Shown: positions 41,401 to 54,285 of the stretch, one piece after another | How the letters are laid out: every line of letters begins with the position of its first letter | Numbering within the stretch: position 1 is the first letter of the stretch | Source of the DNA: Crocodylus rhombifer | Taxonomy: Eukaryota; Chordata; Crocodylia; Crocodylidae | Assembly (NCBI GenBank): GCA_038503035.1 | Contig: JAVSML010024700.1 | Coordinates: forward strand, 1 to 64,000 | Direction: 5' to 3' | DNA: 64,000 nucleotides | Position numbers and translations under genes: made by a program | Notes under the pieces: generated by a model | The model's input: only the letters and a program-made list of their open reading frames with translations | Told to the model about the DNA's origin: nothing | Database searches by the model: none

Positions 41401-44400
41401 GCCGGCAGTATGGAGAGGCAGTTAGGAAGGCCAACTGCACCTTGGCATGCATCCACAGATGCATCTCGAGCAGGTCCAAAGAGGTGATCCTCCCCCTCTA
41501 TGCGGCACTGGTCAGGCCGCAGCTGGAGTACTGCGTCCAGTTCTGGGCACCACGCTTCAAGAGGGATGTGGACAGCATGGAGAGGGTCCAGAGGAGGGCC
41601 ACTCATATGATCAGGGGACAACAGGGCAGGCCCTATGAGGAGAGGCTACAGGACCTGAACCTGTCCAGCCTCCAAAAGAGAAGGCTGAGGGGGGATCTTG
41701 TGGCCTGTTACAAACTAGTCGGGGGGGGGACCAGCAGGCAGTGGGGGAGTCACTGTTCCCCTGAGCACCGCCAGGAGTGCCCAGGAATAACGGTCACAAG
41801 CTGGCAGAGGGTAGGTTTAGGTTAGATATCAGGAGGCGCTACTCCACGGTCAGGATGGCTAGGGTCCGGAACCAACTTCCAAGAGAAGTGGTGCAGGCTT
41901 CTACCCTGCGGGTGTTTAAGAAAAGGCTAGATGAACACCTTGCTGGGGTCATTTGACCCCAGCACTCTTTCCTGCCATGGCAGGGGGGGGGTTGGACTAG
42001 ATGATCTCCTCGGGTCCCTTCCGACCCTAGAAACTATGAAACTAAGAAGACATAAGAAACATAAAAGGGTATTTACACTGACGTTTTCACTTATAGCAAT
42101 AATTAATCAAAAGTTGTACTTACATTAAAACAAAAAAAACAAAAAAAAAAACAAAAAAAACCCACAAAAACCTGACTTACCCGTTCAGCTGCACTAGATA
42201 GAATTATGTTCTAGAGAATGAAAGAAAAAACAAACATTAGTCTTTGATAACTTAATCAAAAATACTGAATATTCCTTGTGCAAACTTGAAAGCAAAGCTC
42301 CTATGAGCATCATTTGAAGTTAGAGCCCACTGCCCAAAAGAATTAATTTGAACCAGTAAAAGCAACTTTGGGCCAGGGAGAATTCCAGAAGGATCTTCAC
42401 TGCTTGGAAAGAAGAAAGTTGCAAGCTTACTGGGTCAAGGGAATCAATACAAAATCACCACAAATATGACCCCTCGCTTATGGACAAGAACCAGTCTACA
42501 GGGGCGAACCAAAGTCTCCCTCTCGGTATTTGTTTAGAGCAACCAAACTCCACCCCCTTCACCTCAAATATTTTAAAAAGGGTTTTGTTTGAAAAGAATA
42601 AAAAAAAATAGAGGTCAAGTCTTATTAACACTGGTAAAAGGCAAATGCAAGATGTCAAGTGAAGCTTTGCCAAGTATTATTTTACAGGTGTAATAGGGAA
42701 TGCTCAGGTCAGCTCAGAGACAATTTTGGAAGAGAGAAGTTCCAGCACAGTACAAATATACATCCTAGACAAGGCACTCCTGGGGGATGTGCCAAGTGAC
42801 AAGGAGTTTGGTGGTGTGAGCATGAAACTCTCTGGATATTTGGGGGGAAACAAACATTGCCCTACTTCATTTTGCGCTGCCTTAATTTTTAGCCCCAAAA
42901 ATGTTACGGTCTCGACCTTCAAACTTTCCTAGTGCAAAGAAAGGGGCATGGATTTGAGAAGACTGTGTGCACTGAGCTTATGTTCAAACTGCAGCAAAGC
43001 TATTTACATTTCTATGGTAATGACCTTGCTGTTTCCCCACTACACACAGGGTTTCCTCAGGTGCTGAGGAAAGGGCTGCGACACCTCTGGAAAGCCAGGC
43101 ACATGCTTCATACCATGTGTAGGAGAAAAGGCAGTAGTCTTTCTGGGTGCCCACCCCATAGGTCTTCCCTCTCCCAGACTCTGGAATTTGCGGCTGGGGT
43201 AAGTGCCGACTGGCTACTTGTCCCACTGAAAACATTTTCTAAGGAAGGGAAACGGTCTTAAATGTCCAGGTGGTGGCAACATCATAGTTCCTTACAACGA
43301 GCATCTTCTACATCCCTATAAAGATACCCTCACAAGAAGTACAGCTCTAGTCCTATCTTTATTATGTCAGTCATCTGCTTGCTTAAACCCCAAGGACAAA
43401 GTTGAGTGATGGGAACAGTAGGTGCTCCCGTTCCTGCTTTATCAATAGAATTCAGCCACAAAGAGTACCCTGAATCCTAGGACATAATTAATGGATGGCA
43501 TGTCTGATGCAAAAAACACAAATATTTCTAGCCACTCCTCCAAATTCCTGCATTTGACTTCAGACTAGACTTACTGGCATGTGTAAGAAGTGGCTGCTCA
43601 GGTGAAACAGCTAGGATGCTGGCTGCCTTGGACAGACAGACACTGTTACAAGACAGGAGGAACAACTGTGGAACTCAAAGCCTTTTTCTGAAAAATTTAA
43701 TTGATTTTATAAACATTAGGATTGGAAGGGACCTTGGAAGATCATCGAGTCCAGCCCCCTGCCCAAGGAGCAGGAAGTCAGCTGGGGTCACAGGATCCCA
43801 GCAAGAAAAACGTCCAGGTTTCTCTCAAAGTAGGTGCTAGAACAACCTCTGGCAACAGGCCATTCTAGACCTCGGGGGCTTGGATAGTAAAGAAATTCTT
43901 CCTTATGTCCAGACTGAAACAGTCTTGCCGGAGTTTATATCTGTTCGACCTTGGGGCGCTCTGGTGAACAAAACATTCTCCCAGTTCCTGGTGAACACCC
44001 CTTATAAACTTATAGGTCGCTATCAGGTTGCCCCTGAGCCTGCGCTTTTCCAGGCTGAAGAGCCCCATGGCTCTCAGCCTCTCACCCTAAGGTCTGTTTT
44101 CCTGACCTCTGATCATGCACGTGGCTCTCCTCTGCACTCTCTCAAGCTTTTCCACATCCTTTGTGAATTGTGGAGCCCAAAACTGGATGCAGTACTCCAG
44201 CTGCGGCCTCACCAAGGCCGAATACAATGGGAGAATGACATCCCGGGATTTGCTTGAGAAGCATCTATGAATGCAAGCCAGCATTTTGCTTGCTTTACTG
44301 GCTGCAGCTTCACATTGCAGGCTTATGTTCATCTTGTAGTCACTCCTGACCCCCAAGTCGCTCTTGTCCGTAGTGCTAGTCAGCATAGCACTGCTGAGCC

Positions 44401-47400
44401 TAGAGGCACACTGCAGGTTTTTCCTCCCCAGGTGGAGAACATTGCGTTATTCAGTGTTAAACACCATCAGGTTCTCATCTGCTCATTTACTGAGCCTGTC
44501 AAGGTCAGCCTGGATTACCACCCTGCCCTCAGGTGTGGATGTTTTACCCCAAAGTTTGGTATCATCAACGAACTTGGCCAGTCTGCTTTTGACTCCAAAA
44601 GGTCCACATCATTAATGAAGAGGTTGAACAAAATAGGTCCAAGGACAGAGCCTTGAGGGACCCCACTGGTTACAGGGCACCATGATGATTGACTTCTGTC
44701 AACCACCACCCTCTGGGTCCGACCCCGGAGCCAATTCCCCAGCCAGTGGATTGTGGTGGATCCAAGGCCACAGTTGACCAGTTTTGCCAAAAGGTTTCAT
44801 AGTTTCTAGGGTCAGAAGGGACCTGAGCAGATCATGGGATACCAGATTGAAGGCTTTTTTGAAGTCAAGATATATGACATCAATTTCTCCCCCCTTGTCC
44901 AGGTGACAGGTCATCTGGTCATAAAAGGAAATGAGATTGGTCAAGCATGACCTACTCACAACAAACCCATGCTGGCTGTCCTTCAGGGTGTTGCCATTGG
45001 CCAGTCCATTAAGGATGGCCTCCCTGATGATTTTTTTCTAAGACCTTCACCAGGACAGAGGTCAAGCTGATGGGCCTGTAGCTTGCTGGATCCACTTTCC
45101 TCCCTTTCTTGAAGATAGGTACCACATTGGCCTTCTTCCAATCATCGGGCACTTCACCAGAGAGCTAGGAGCTCTTGATGATCTGTGCCAGGGGCTGAGC
45201 TATGATGCTAGCCAGCTCCTTGAGTACTCTGGGGTGTAAAAACTGTCAGGGCCAGCTGACTTGAGGGTGTCCAGCTTCTCAAGCTGTTCCTTCACAAGGT
45301 CGGCAATGATGGTGGGCAAGGAACCACCCTGGCTTAATGGGCAGGGGCATCCCATGGGACTCGTGAGCGACAGATGCAAAGACTGACCCATTTAGCAAGT
45401 TCGCTTTTTCTTGGGTGTTGGTCATAAGTTCCTCCTTTTGGTTTTGCAGGGGTCCAATGTTGCCCTTGCTTTTCCTCTGGCTCCCCACATATAAAGGACA
45501 ATAAAAAGTCCTTTTTTAGATATCTGTGGCCAGTTGGAATTCCATGGCAGCCTTGGCTTTCCTGGTTTGTTCCCCGCAGGTTCGGGCCAGTGCAGAGTAT
45601 TCCTCCTTGGAGGTGGATCCCCTCCTCCATCCTTTGTAGGTCTGTCTTTTTAGATGCAGGAGGACCGCCAGTTCCGTGGAGAGCTAAGGGGGCTGCTGCG
45701 CCCTCTTGCTACCTTTCCTTTGAGACGGAATAGCCTTAGCTTGTGGATCTAGGATCACTCCCTTGAGGAGTGAACACTCTTCCTGGATTCCCCTCCCTTT
45801 GGGGTCATGGTCCTTTAGGGCCTCACCAACAAGTCTCCTGAGCTTGTCAAAGTCATCCCTCCTGAAGTTGGCGACCTCTGTACGGCTGACTGACTTGACA
45901 GCTTTTCGACGGATGGTGAAGGCGATTAGCTCAGGGTCGCTGTCACCCACCTTCCCTTTGATCGTTGGTCCAAGAGAGGAAGAGAAAACTAGGATACCTC
46001 TCTACAGTGGAGACTGGTAACCTACATGTCTGCTACACAAATGACAGGTCAGTTGCCTTGGGAGGAAGCAACATGAGAGTATGTTGGGGGTCTAGGACCT
46101 TCAGATATCAAGCTCTCTTTACTCCTCCATTTCAGAATCAGGAATAGAAGACAGAACTACCCAAACTAGAAATCTGGCCTGTGACCAGCCAGTAGATACG
46201 AACCAATTTTGTGCAATGAAAGTTTACTGACCTGTTTAAGGTCGTTGTTGTTGGGGTTTTTTTTAATTCTGCAATTTCATCTACTTTTCTATGTGATGGG
46301 ATACTGCCACAAACAGGGACCTAGATCTTTGAGATGTATTTCTGGTCAGAGGGATGCACTGCCAGCTAATTTCTGGCTAACCTTAAATCTCTAACACTGC
46401 TGTTTTAACTGTTTTAACAGTTTTGAGTCTTCGCAGCTTCATAGCCGCAAGAACTAGCATACTGTCTGAAAAAAAGCTTGTGGCTTAAAAATAAAGCACA
46501 AGGTGGTCCACAGCTAGAGGTGCTTGTAGTCAGAACAACTGCTTCCGAACATTGGCAAGCAAAGGTTCAGGCATAAGTTCAGAAATTACAGAGTCAAACT
46601 CTTCTGAAACCGTTCAGCCTACACCACTCCAAAAGGAGTTAAAACCAACAAATTCAGCTTCTCATTTTTACATAGAGGGCTTACCTTTCCTTTGCAGATC
46701 TGCACCAGACTGAGTGCATTTGAAATTGTGTATCTTCTCATTGTGGAGTCTTTGATGGCTGGGGTGTAAAGGACTTCAAAGTAAATGCCTCGATCTATTG
46801 CCTTCACATGAAAGAAAGAAAACAGTCAAGAAATCAAAAGCAGAGAGGTATAACAATCTGACAAGTACGGTCTATTATTCATGTCTTTTCTTTCCAGTTC
46901 CACTGTTTTACGTATGAATCAAATACAAGGCAAGAAGAAATATGCTGCATTATAAAAAGTGAAAATAAAGAACTATACATGTACTATATACACTTAAGAC
47001 CGCCCAGTAATTGAGGCTTACTAAAAAACCCTTCCCCCTTCTCTCATTAGGCTGCAAATTGTTTCCACAAACTTAGAAATGGAAAAGGCAATCACAGCTG
47101 ACTAGCAGAAAATCTATACCTCCACTCATGGGAGAAAGAGCAGATGGAATTATTTTCTATCGAGATAAAATTTATTTAGGGCATGTCTACAACACCTCTA
47201 TGTCATGCCTAGGAGCAATGGCACAAAGCTTGCCTAGTCCACTCATTACCCTTCTGCACGCTCCAACTCCCCCAAATGCAGCAAAGCAGCCACCTTTAAG
47301 AGTGCTGACCTTGTGCCAATAACCCTGCTTAAGACAGACACTAGGGACACTCTTAAAATTCTTTAAAGCAACTTCACTGCCTCATTTGGGCCCCTGGCAT

Positions 47401-50400
47401 ATACTGAGTGATCAGCAGGATGTGCTGAGTGAACAAGATGCAGCAGAGGTGGTATACACATGCCCTTACTCACCTAGCCTTGGCACCAAGTTTACACATT
47501 TGACCAGTTACTACACCACCTCGTTCAAGGACAGCCATGCACTTCAGAAATGCCAAAGACCCTCCTTTTACCTTAAAGAGCTCCATTTTCCAAAGTCAGG
47601 TTTTTTGTTTTTTTTTTTTTTAAGAGCTCTTATGAATACCACAGTCAAGTGCTTGCTGATGGAAGAGTTATCCTGGGTGAAAAGGAAGATTAACAAGGTT
47701 TCCTTCTCCCCTAACCCCAGGATACTGTACTACTTGGAATAATTTTCATAGAGCTGTTTCACTGCATAGTTTACCAGCAGTGGTATTTAAAAACTTACCT
47801 GCAGAGCATTCCCATAATGCATATTAGTTTCATTTTTGCAGACAGCAAGAGAGATTAATGACCTACTTCAACCATACAGTAAATTAGTCGAGCTATAATT
47901 GAAACTCAGGTTCCAAGGTCTGTAGTCTGTTCATGATGTAATATTTTCTTACTGTTAACTTTAAAGAAGGAACTACAGTATTAGGAAATAGGAGTTATTT
48001 ATTTGATTGATTCAATTAACTTTCATTCCTGTTCTCTGTACTCATGCAAGCATGAGATTTATAAATACAAAGGGTCATAAATTGACTGCATTTGTATAGC
48101 CTATACTGATTTCACTTACTGAATCACATGTAAACCCAGGTGGGAATTCAGCATGGGCATTCAAGTCCAAAAAAGCAACAGAGAAGATATTTTCCAGGAA
48201 AAGAAAAAAACATAACTTTGCAGTATAAAGAATAAGAAAAGGGAAAGACAATTGTTTAAACTCCATATTTAACAGCTAACTCAACGGCAAAAAAAAAAAG
48301 TCAGATACAAATGTACCATGTTAACAGGTGGTCTTCGGAAGTAGAAGGGCAGCTTTTCTGTTACACTTATGCAGATGAGATCCACATCTAAATTTGTGCA
48401 AGCGACCTACACCAAAAAATTAAATACAGTTATAAAGCATCAATAAACATGCTACTAGCCTCATGCAAGCTTGTGTTCTTTGCTTAAAGATATTGCCAAT
48501 ACTAATTTTAAACGCTAGAGCCGCAACATCTTTCAGGTACCCCAAGATAGCAATAGTGCCATTTTTAATGCATTTTAAAACATTATCCAGGCTTGGGAAA
48601 GCAATTTTTCCATTAAAGTAAATGGATAATTTAAGAGATGGATTGATCAGTTTGCTCCTAGTTAGTTATAGGACACCAGAGGTGGTGTTAGTGAAGTGAT
48701 CCAACCTCCCCAAGACAGGCTACTGATGAAAAAGAGCCTTTTTAGACAACAATGGTCAAGGAATTCCCTCCACCCAAGCAGCTCTCATATTCCAGAGTGC
48801 TGATTTTGTGTTTGAGGTAAAGCAATTTGGCCAAGGACAGCAGTGTTGCAGATAGTGCCAGTTAAGCACGAGGTTTTCAAAGTGACTAATGATTTTGAGC
48901 TCCTAAACGGAGACCACTTAAAGGGGCCCAATTTTCGGAGGACTGACACTGCACATTTTCTGAAAAATCCATTTGAACAGCCAAATAAATTTAAAAAAAG
49001 GCCTAAAACTATTTTTTTTCCCCAAGGCAAGAAGAGAGAGGTGAGCTCTCCAACAAATATAGTTAACTACACTTGATTTACAGACAGTCCCTTTTACTTG
49101 AGACATTAATTGTATGTACCAGTCTTGTGGGAGCTACATCTGCAGAAATGATAAAGATGGTAAAAACGGGCTGAAACTCTCCCGTTCAAGGCCACTTGGT
49201 GTTGTACTGCCTATCCATTCAAGTAGCCAAAACTGGCTGCAGAGATTTTCCCAGTGCAGGATAATTCTTTGCCATCACAAATCCAAGAAAGGCTGCTCTG
49301 CCCCAGCCACCCATCCTTCCTTCCCTCCCATGGAAGGGCAAAAAGGGATAACAGGGTTTGTGACCATGTGGGAAAACAAAACTCCACTACACTTCATCTT
49401 CCACTGATGTAAAGCCCCCAAGGGCCTCAAGCTAGGATCCCATGGCTCCAGAACAGGAGACTGCAAATGACTCCATGAATTAGTCCACTCGGTTCACATG
49501 CAATTGGGAAGGAACAGAGGATCAGTCCACGGATTGCCACCAGGCAAGCTGTAAAGCAACACACAGCACAGCTCCCTAGTTAGTGGCTCTCTATAGAGTC
49601 CACAGACCATTTCAAAGCTTTAAACCCTGTTCTGTTTCTTTTCTCTTTTTTTTAAATTACCAACAATGCCCTCCAACCCCTTCTCTCCATCAGAAACCTC
49701 ACTTAATTCTTTGGAGGCTATGAATTGCTGCACATAAGGCTGACAGTGACAGCTTCCCTGTGCTTAGGGACCTACCGAATTCAGAGTGGAAAGGGGCTAT
49801 GTGGCAGGTCCTTTAATCTTGCAGGTTCCCCCACACATCCCCACCCCCTACCAGGGCAGAGGGGCCCCAGTGAGCTTGCTGTTTGCTGATGACCAGCCAG
49901 GAGGTAAAAAAAGGCACCTTATTTAAAACTGCAATTTTCACTTCCCTGGCGATCAGGAGCGAGTGGTAGGGCCCCTCTATCAAATTGGCATAGGGTGAGG
50001 GGTGCGGAGGAACCTACAAATATTAAAACAGCTGCTGAGCAGCCCATTTCTGCTGTGAATTTGGTAGGTCCCTACCCATGCCCCATAACTCTTACTAGCC
50101 CTGTGTGAACTTGCTACTCCGGCACTAAAAACAGCTCTTCAGGAGCCTCCAGAAGAGGGAACTGGCTAGGACCAGGCTCTGAAATTCAGGACTGTCCTGG
50201 TGAAAACGGGTCATACTGTTGGATGTGGTCCATAACATGAGATCCCTCCTGAGCATGCACACACTGGTCAGAGGTGGGAAGGGTCTAGAATAGCTGAACT
50301 TTCCACCTCGATGATGTCAGTGACCCCCTTGCACCTGGGGAGCCTGCGCAGTAGCATGTGGTCCAGTTGAGTGCTATGCTGCACCCCAGTGCCAAGAGCA

Positions 50401-53400
50401 CAAGGGTAGGGTAGCATGTGCACGAGTGCAATTGGTGAGAAGAATGATTGACAGGTGATATCTTGGTGAGTATTTAAGGAATCCTGAGGCGTGATTCAGT
50501 GCACAAGTGGAATATGGATGCTTAAGAGTACCTGAGGTTTGAATGGTGTACGAGTTTACTTGGTTGGAGATCATACCTGCATGTCTGAGGCATATGAGCA
50601 GTGACTGTAGCAGTGAGAGAGGTGACCTATCGCACTGGATTATAATTGGATACTTACCTGTAAAAGCATTATTGGATTGGGACCTAGATCATCCATTGGA
50701 GTGGTAATTATTGCCCTTCCCTCAATCTTGGTCTGAGACCCTCCAAGGGAAAGGTCACAGGCTCACCGAGCTGCCGTGAAGACCCTCACGCTGCCCTTCA
50801 CTAGCCTCTGGCAGGTCTGGTTACGGGGCACTGCAGTTAACCAGTGTACATAGTTCATGCTTGATGTTATGTACATTTCCTACTGTTAATCTTGTTTGAT
50901 GTAATCATGACTTTTCAAAAGTATATTATACTTTATTGGAGCCTCTGTGTATTTATAGGGTATGAGGGTGAGCTCTGTGTGTATCCCTGACCCCTAAATC
51001 CACCCCAATAGAGACAGAGATAACACGTGAAAGGCTCTGCTGTCTGAGGAGGCACAACAACCCTCCGCCCCTTAGGTTTCTCAGAGGTGGTCAGTGTCCA
51101 GGACACCTGGTGGTGTCCACTTTCAGTATGGTCTCCCTACATATACAAAATGACTACCAAATACAATGAGGAAGACTACTGGTGTTTCCAAGTTTAGGCT
51201 CCACCTGGCCTGTCCTTGAAACAGTTTAAACAAAAACACCTTAATTGTAGTTCTAGCTTAGTCAGTTTCCAATTGGTCAGTCAAATGGCTACCAACTCAT
51301 TTAGCTGAAATATTGCCTCAGCTGAGTTTAAATACAGCTCCTAACCTTGATTAGAGCGTGGACATTTAAATCTCCTGTATCTATGGAACAGTGCTACCCA
51401 GTGGGAGATGGCAACTGGTGTTAGATCTGCAGGGAATTGAAATGATCACCTGGGCTCTCTTTAGCTGCTCTGAAAACGTCATTTGCTACTAACACACCAG
51501 CTAATAAGCTGTCATCAGGATACTGGCAAAGATTTAATTTGTAAATGTTAACACTGACACATGCATCCCACAAGGCAGGCTATGAATCATGCCCTACATG
51601 AGATATTAGTAAGGGTGCAGGAAATGTAGAGAGAAAGCCTCAAACACAGGAAAACAGAAATTGAAAACAGAAGTCAGAGTACAAGTCATATTTCATAGAT
51701 TTCATAGACATTAGGGCTGGAAGAGACCTCGGGAGATCATCGAGTCCAGCCCCCTGCCCAAAGGGCAGGAAGTCACCTGGGGTCATAGGATCCCAGCAAG
51801 ATAAGCATCCAATTTACTCTTGAAGGTGTTCAATGTAGGTGCTTGAACCACCTCCAATGGCAGACTGTTCCAGACCTTGGGGGCTCGGACAGTAAAGAAA
51901 TTCTTCCTTATGTCCAGCCTGAAACGGTCTTGCAGGAGTTTGTGACCGTTCAACCTCGTCATCCCTTGGGGCGCTCTGGTGAACAGACGTTCCCCCAGAT
52001 CCTGGTGGTCACCCCTGATAAACTTATAGGTGGCCATCAGATCGCCCCTGAGCCTGCGCTTTTCCAGGCTAAAGAGTCCCGTGGCTCTCAGCCTGTCACC
52101 GTAAGATCTGTTTTCCTGACCTCTGATCATGCGCGTGGCTCTCCTCTGGGCTCTCTCAAGCTTTTCCACATCCTTTTTGAATTGTGGAGCCCAAAACTGG
52201 ACGCAGTACTCCAGCTGCGGCCTCACCAAGGCCGAGTACAAGGGGAGAATGACGTCCTGGGATTTGCTCGAGAAGCATCTATGGATGCACGCCAGCATTT
52301 CGGTCGCTTTACTAGCCGCAGCATCGCATTGGAGGCTCATGTTCGTCTTGTGGTCAATGATGACCACATTATGGGATGGGAGTGGGAAACAGACTTTCCA
52401 CTCATACCTCTTCAGATTTTCTAGGTATTTTATTTGATGAATTTGCTACAAATACCCAAATTTCAAGACATAAATCAGGATACAAGGATGTGACGTAAGC
52501 AGCCAAAAAGAAAAGAGAACCAACTACAAGGAAGTGGAGGGTTTCTCCTTGAATGAAGAATTTCTAAGCTGCAGTGACTGTTGGAATACCAAGTGAGATT
52601 TGCTCTACTGCAGTTATCACTTCACCTTTGGTTGCCAAGCATGTTACAGTCTAGGTGCTCAGTTTGCTTAAAGAATTTCAAGTACAACAACTTAGTGCAG
52701 AAGAAAAAGCACCAACTAGGAGGGCTGTGAGAAATTTCACCCACGGTTTTCTTTCGAAGCTGTTTCAATGCATTTCAAGCTCAAAGCACCAAAAAATCAA
52801 AGTAAAAGAAAAGCCTTCGAAATAGCTTTGAAATGAAACAAGGGAAATCAAAACATTTCAAATTTCAAAGCCAGGCTTACCGGCTTAAGTGCTGGTCCCA
52901 GCTAGCAGCACCTGCCAACCGTTATCTGGCAGGCAGATTGGCACAGCCCACACAGTCCTCCCAGGGGTGCGGGCGAGCCCCCAGACTCCTCCCGGGGGTG
53001 AGGGCCCCTGATCTGCCTGCCACATGACAGACTGGTGCTGGGCATTGGTGCTGCTGCTGGCCCCAGGTGACAGCACCAGTCTCCCGTCATTCGGCAGGCA
53101 GATTGGGGGCCTGCACCCCGATTTGCCTGCCTGCTACCTTTTACGATTCCCCGTTATAACCTATGGGCGAAACAGCGTCGAAACAGGAAAACAGCGTTGG
53201 CGAAACGGAACAGTGTTTTCGAAATGACACGCTGTTCAGTTGAAATGTCGAAACGGAAGTCAAAGCGGAACAGTGCCGTTTCACACAGCCCTACCAACTA
53301 GTCCCAAAGCACTGCTCACGTTCTCCACTCTCAAGAGAGGTAGCAGTGCCATCTGGTGGAAGAAACAGGAGACAGTTGTAACTTGCATAGGTTAAAGCTC

Positions 53401-54248
53401 TTGAAGTTCCTGAAGCCAAAAAACTGTGGCAGATGAATCTGGCAAAGTAGGCTGTCACCTACAAAAGCTTATAGCTCTCCAAACCAGACGGTTTCCGAGG
53501 TGCTCCCCTGCTCTGGCTGGCAAATGTGCACATGACTGATGAAAGACAGGATTTCATTAAGTCTAAAAGCAATACTTCAGAGGATGATTTTGTAGGGGGT
53601 TAGTAAAGTGCTAACTGCCTGCGATTGGTAGGACAGTCAGGGCTCTAAAAAAAAAAGAAGAAGAAGCACTGCTCCAATTTTTTTTGTACAACTGTCATTT
53701 AACCATTTGAATAATAACAAATACAAGATAATCTGCAATTATTTAGGCACCCGTAGCAACAGTTCTCTGATAGAAATACAGTTATTTGGACAATTGTGGT
53801 ATGTCTTTCAATAAGACAGTAGCATTAGGCATGCTGTGCACGAAGTCCATTAGGCTATGTTAAAATACTGTCTGCCTTCTGGGTGCGTTTTGAAGAATTT
53901 TTACTATTGTTCAATTTAAAATATTTCCTCTCAAATGTGGCAAGAAAACTGATGCTCCGGAGGACAACAAACTACATCTCCAGTTTTGGTGGATGGAGCT
54001 GTTTAGCTAGTTTTTAATTTACAGTATGTAGTCATAATGTTAAATATGAAGTTCATCTGTGAGGCAAGATCAATCCTGAAGAACTTCAGGCCCAAAGGAG
54101 AATTTTTCCGGAAGCTATTATAAGAAGCAGGGGGCTTAAACTGAGATCCCATTCATAACAGCACCTACCATATTAGTTATGTGTGATCTCATCTGCTACA
54201 ATTAGCAATGCAGGTCTCAACAGAGAACGCGGGAAGCCTGGAGACTCA

Positions 54249-54285
<37 letters not shown>

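Noticed and set aside
39222..41825. Host gene with endonuclease and reverse transcriptase domains
   Set aside because: Motif order, 3' UTR and tail identify a CR1 LINE; stops and frameshifts exclude a domesticated intact gene.
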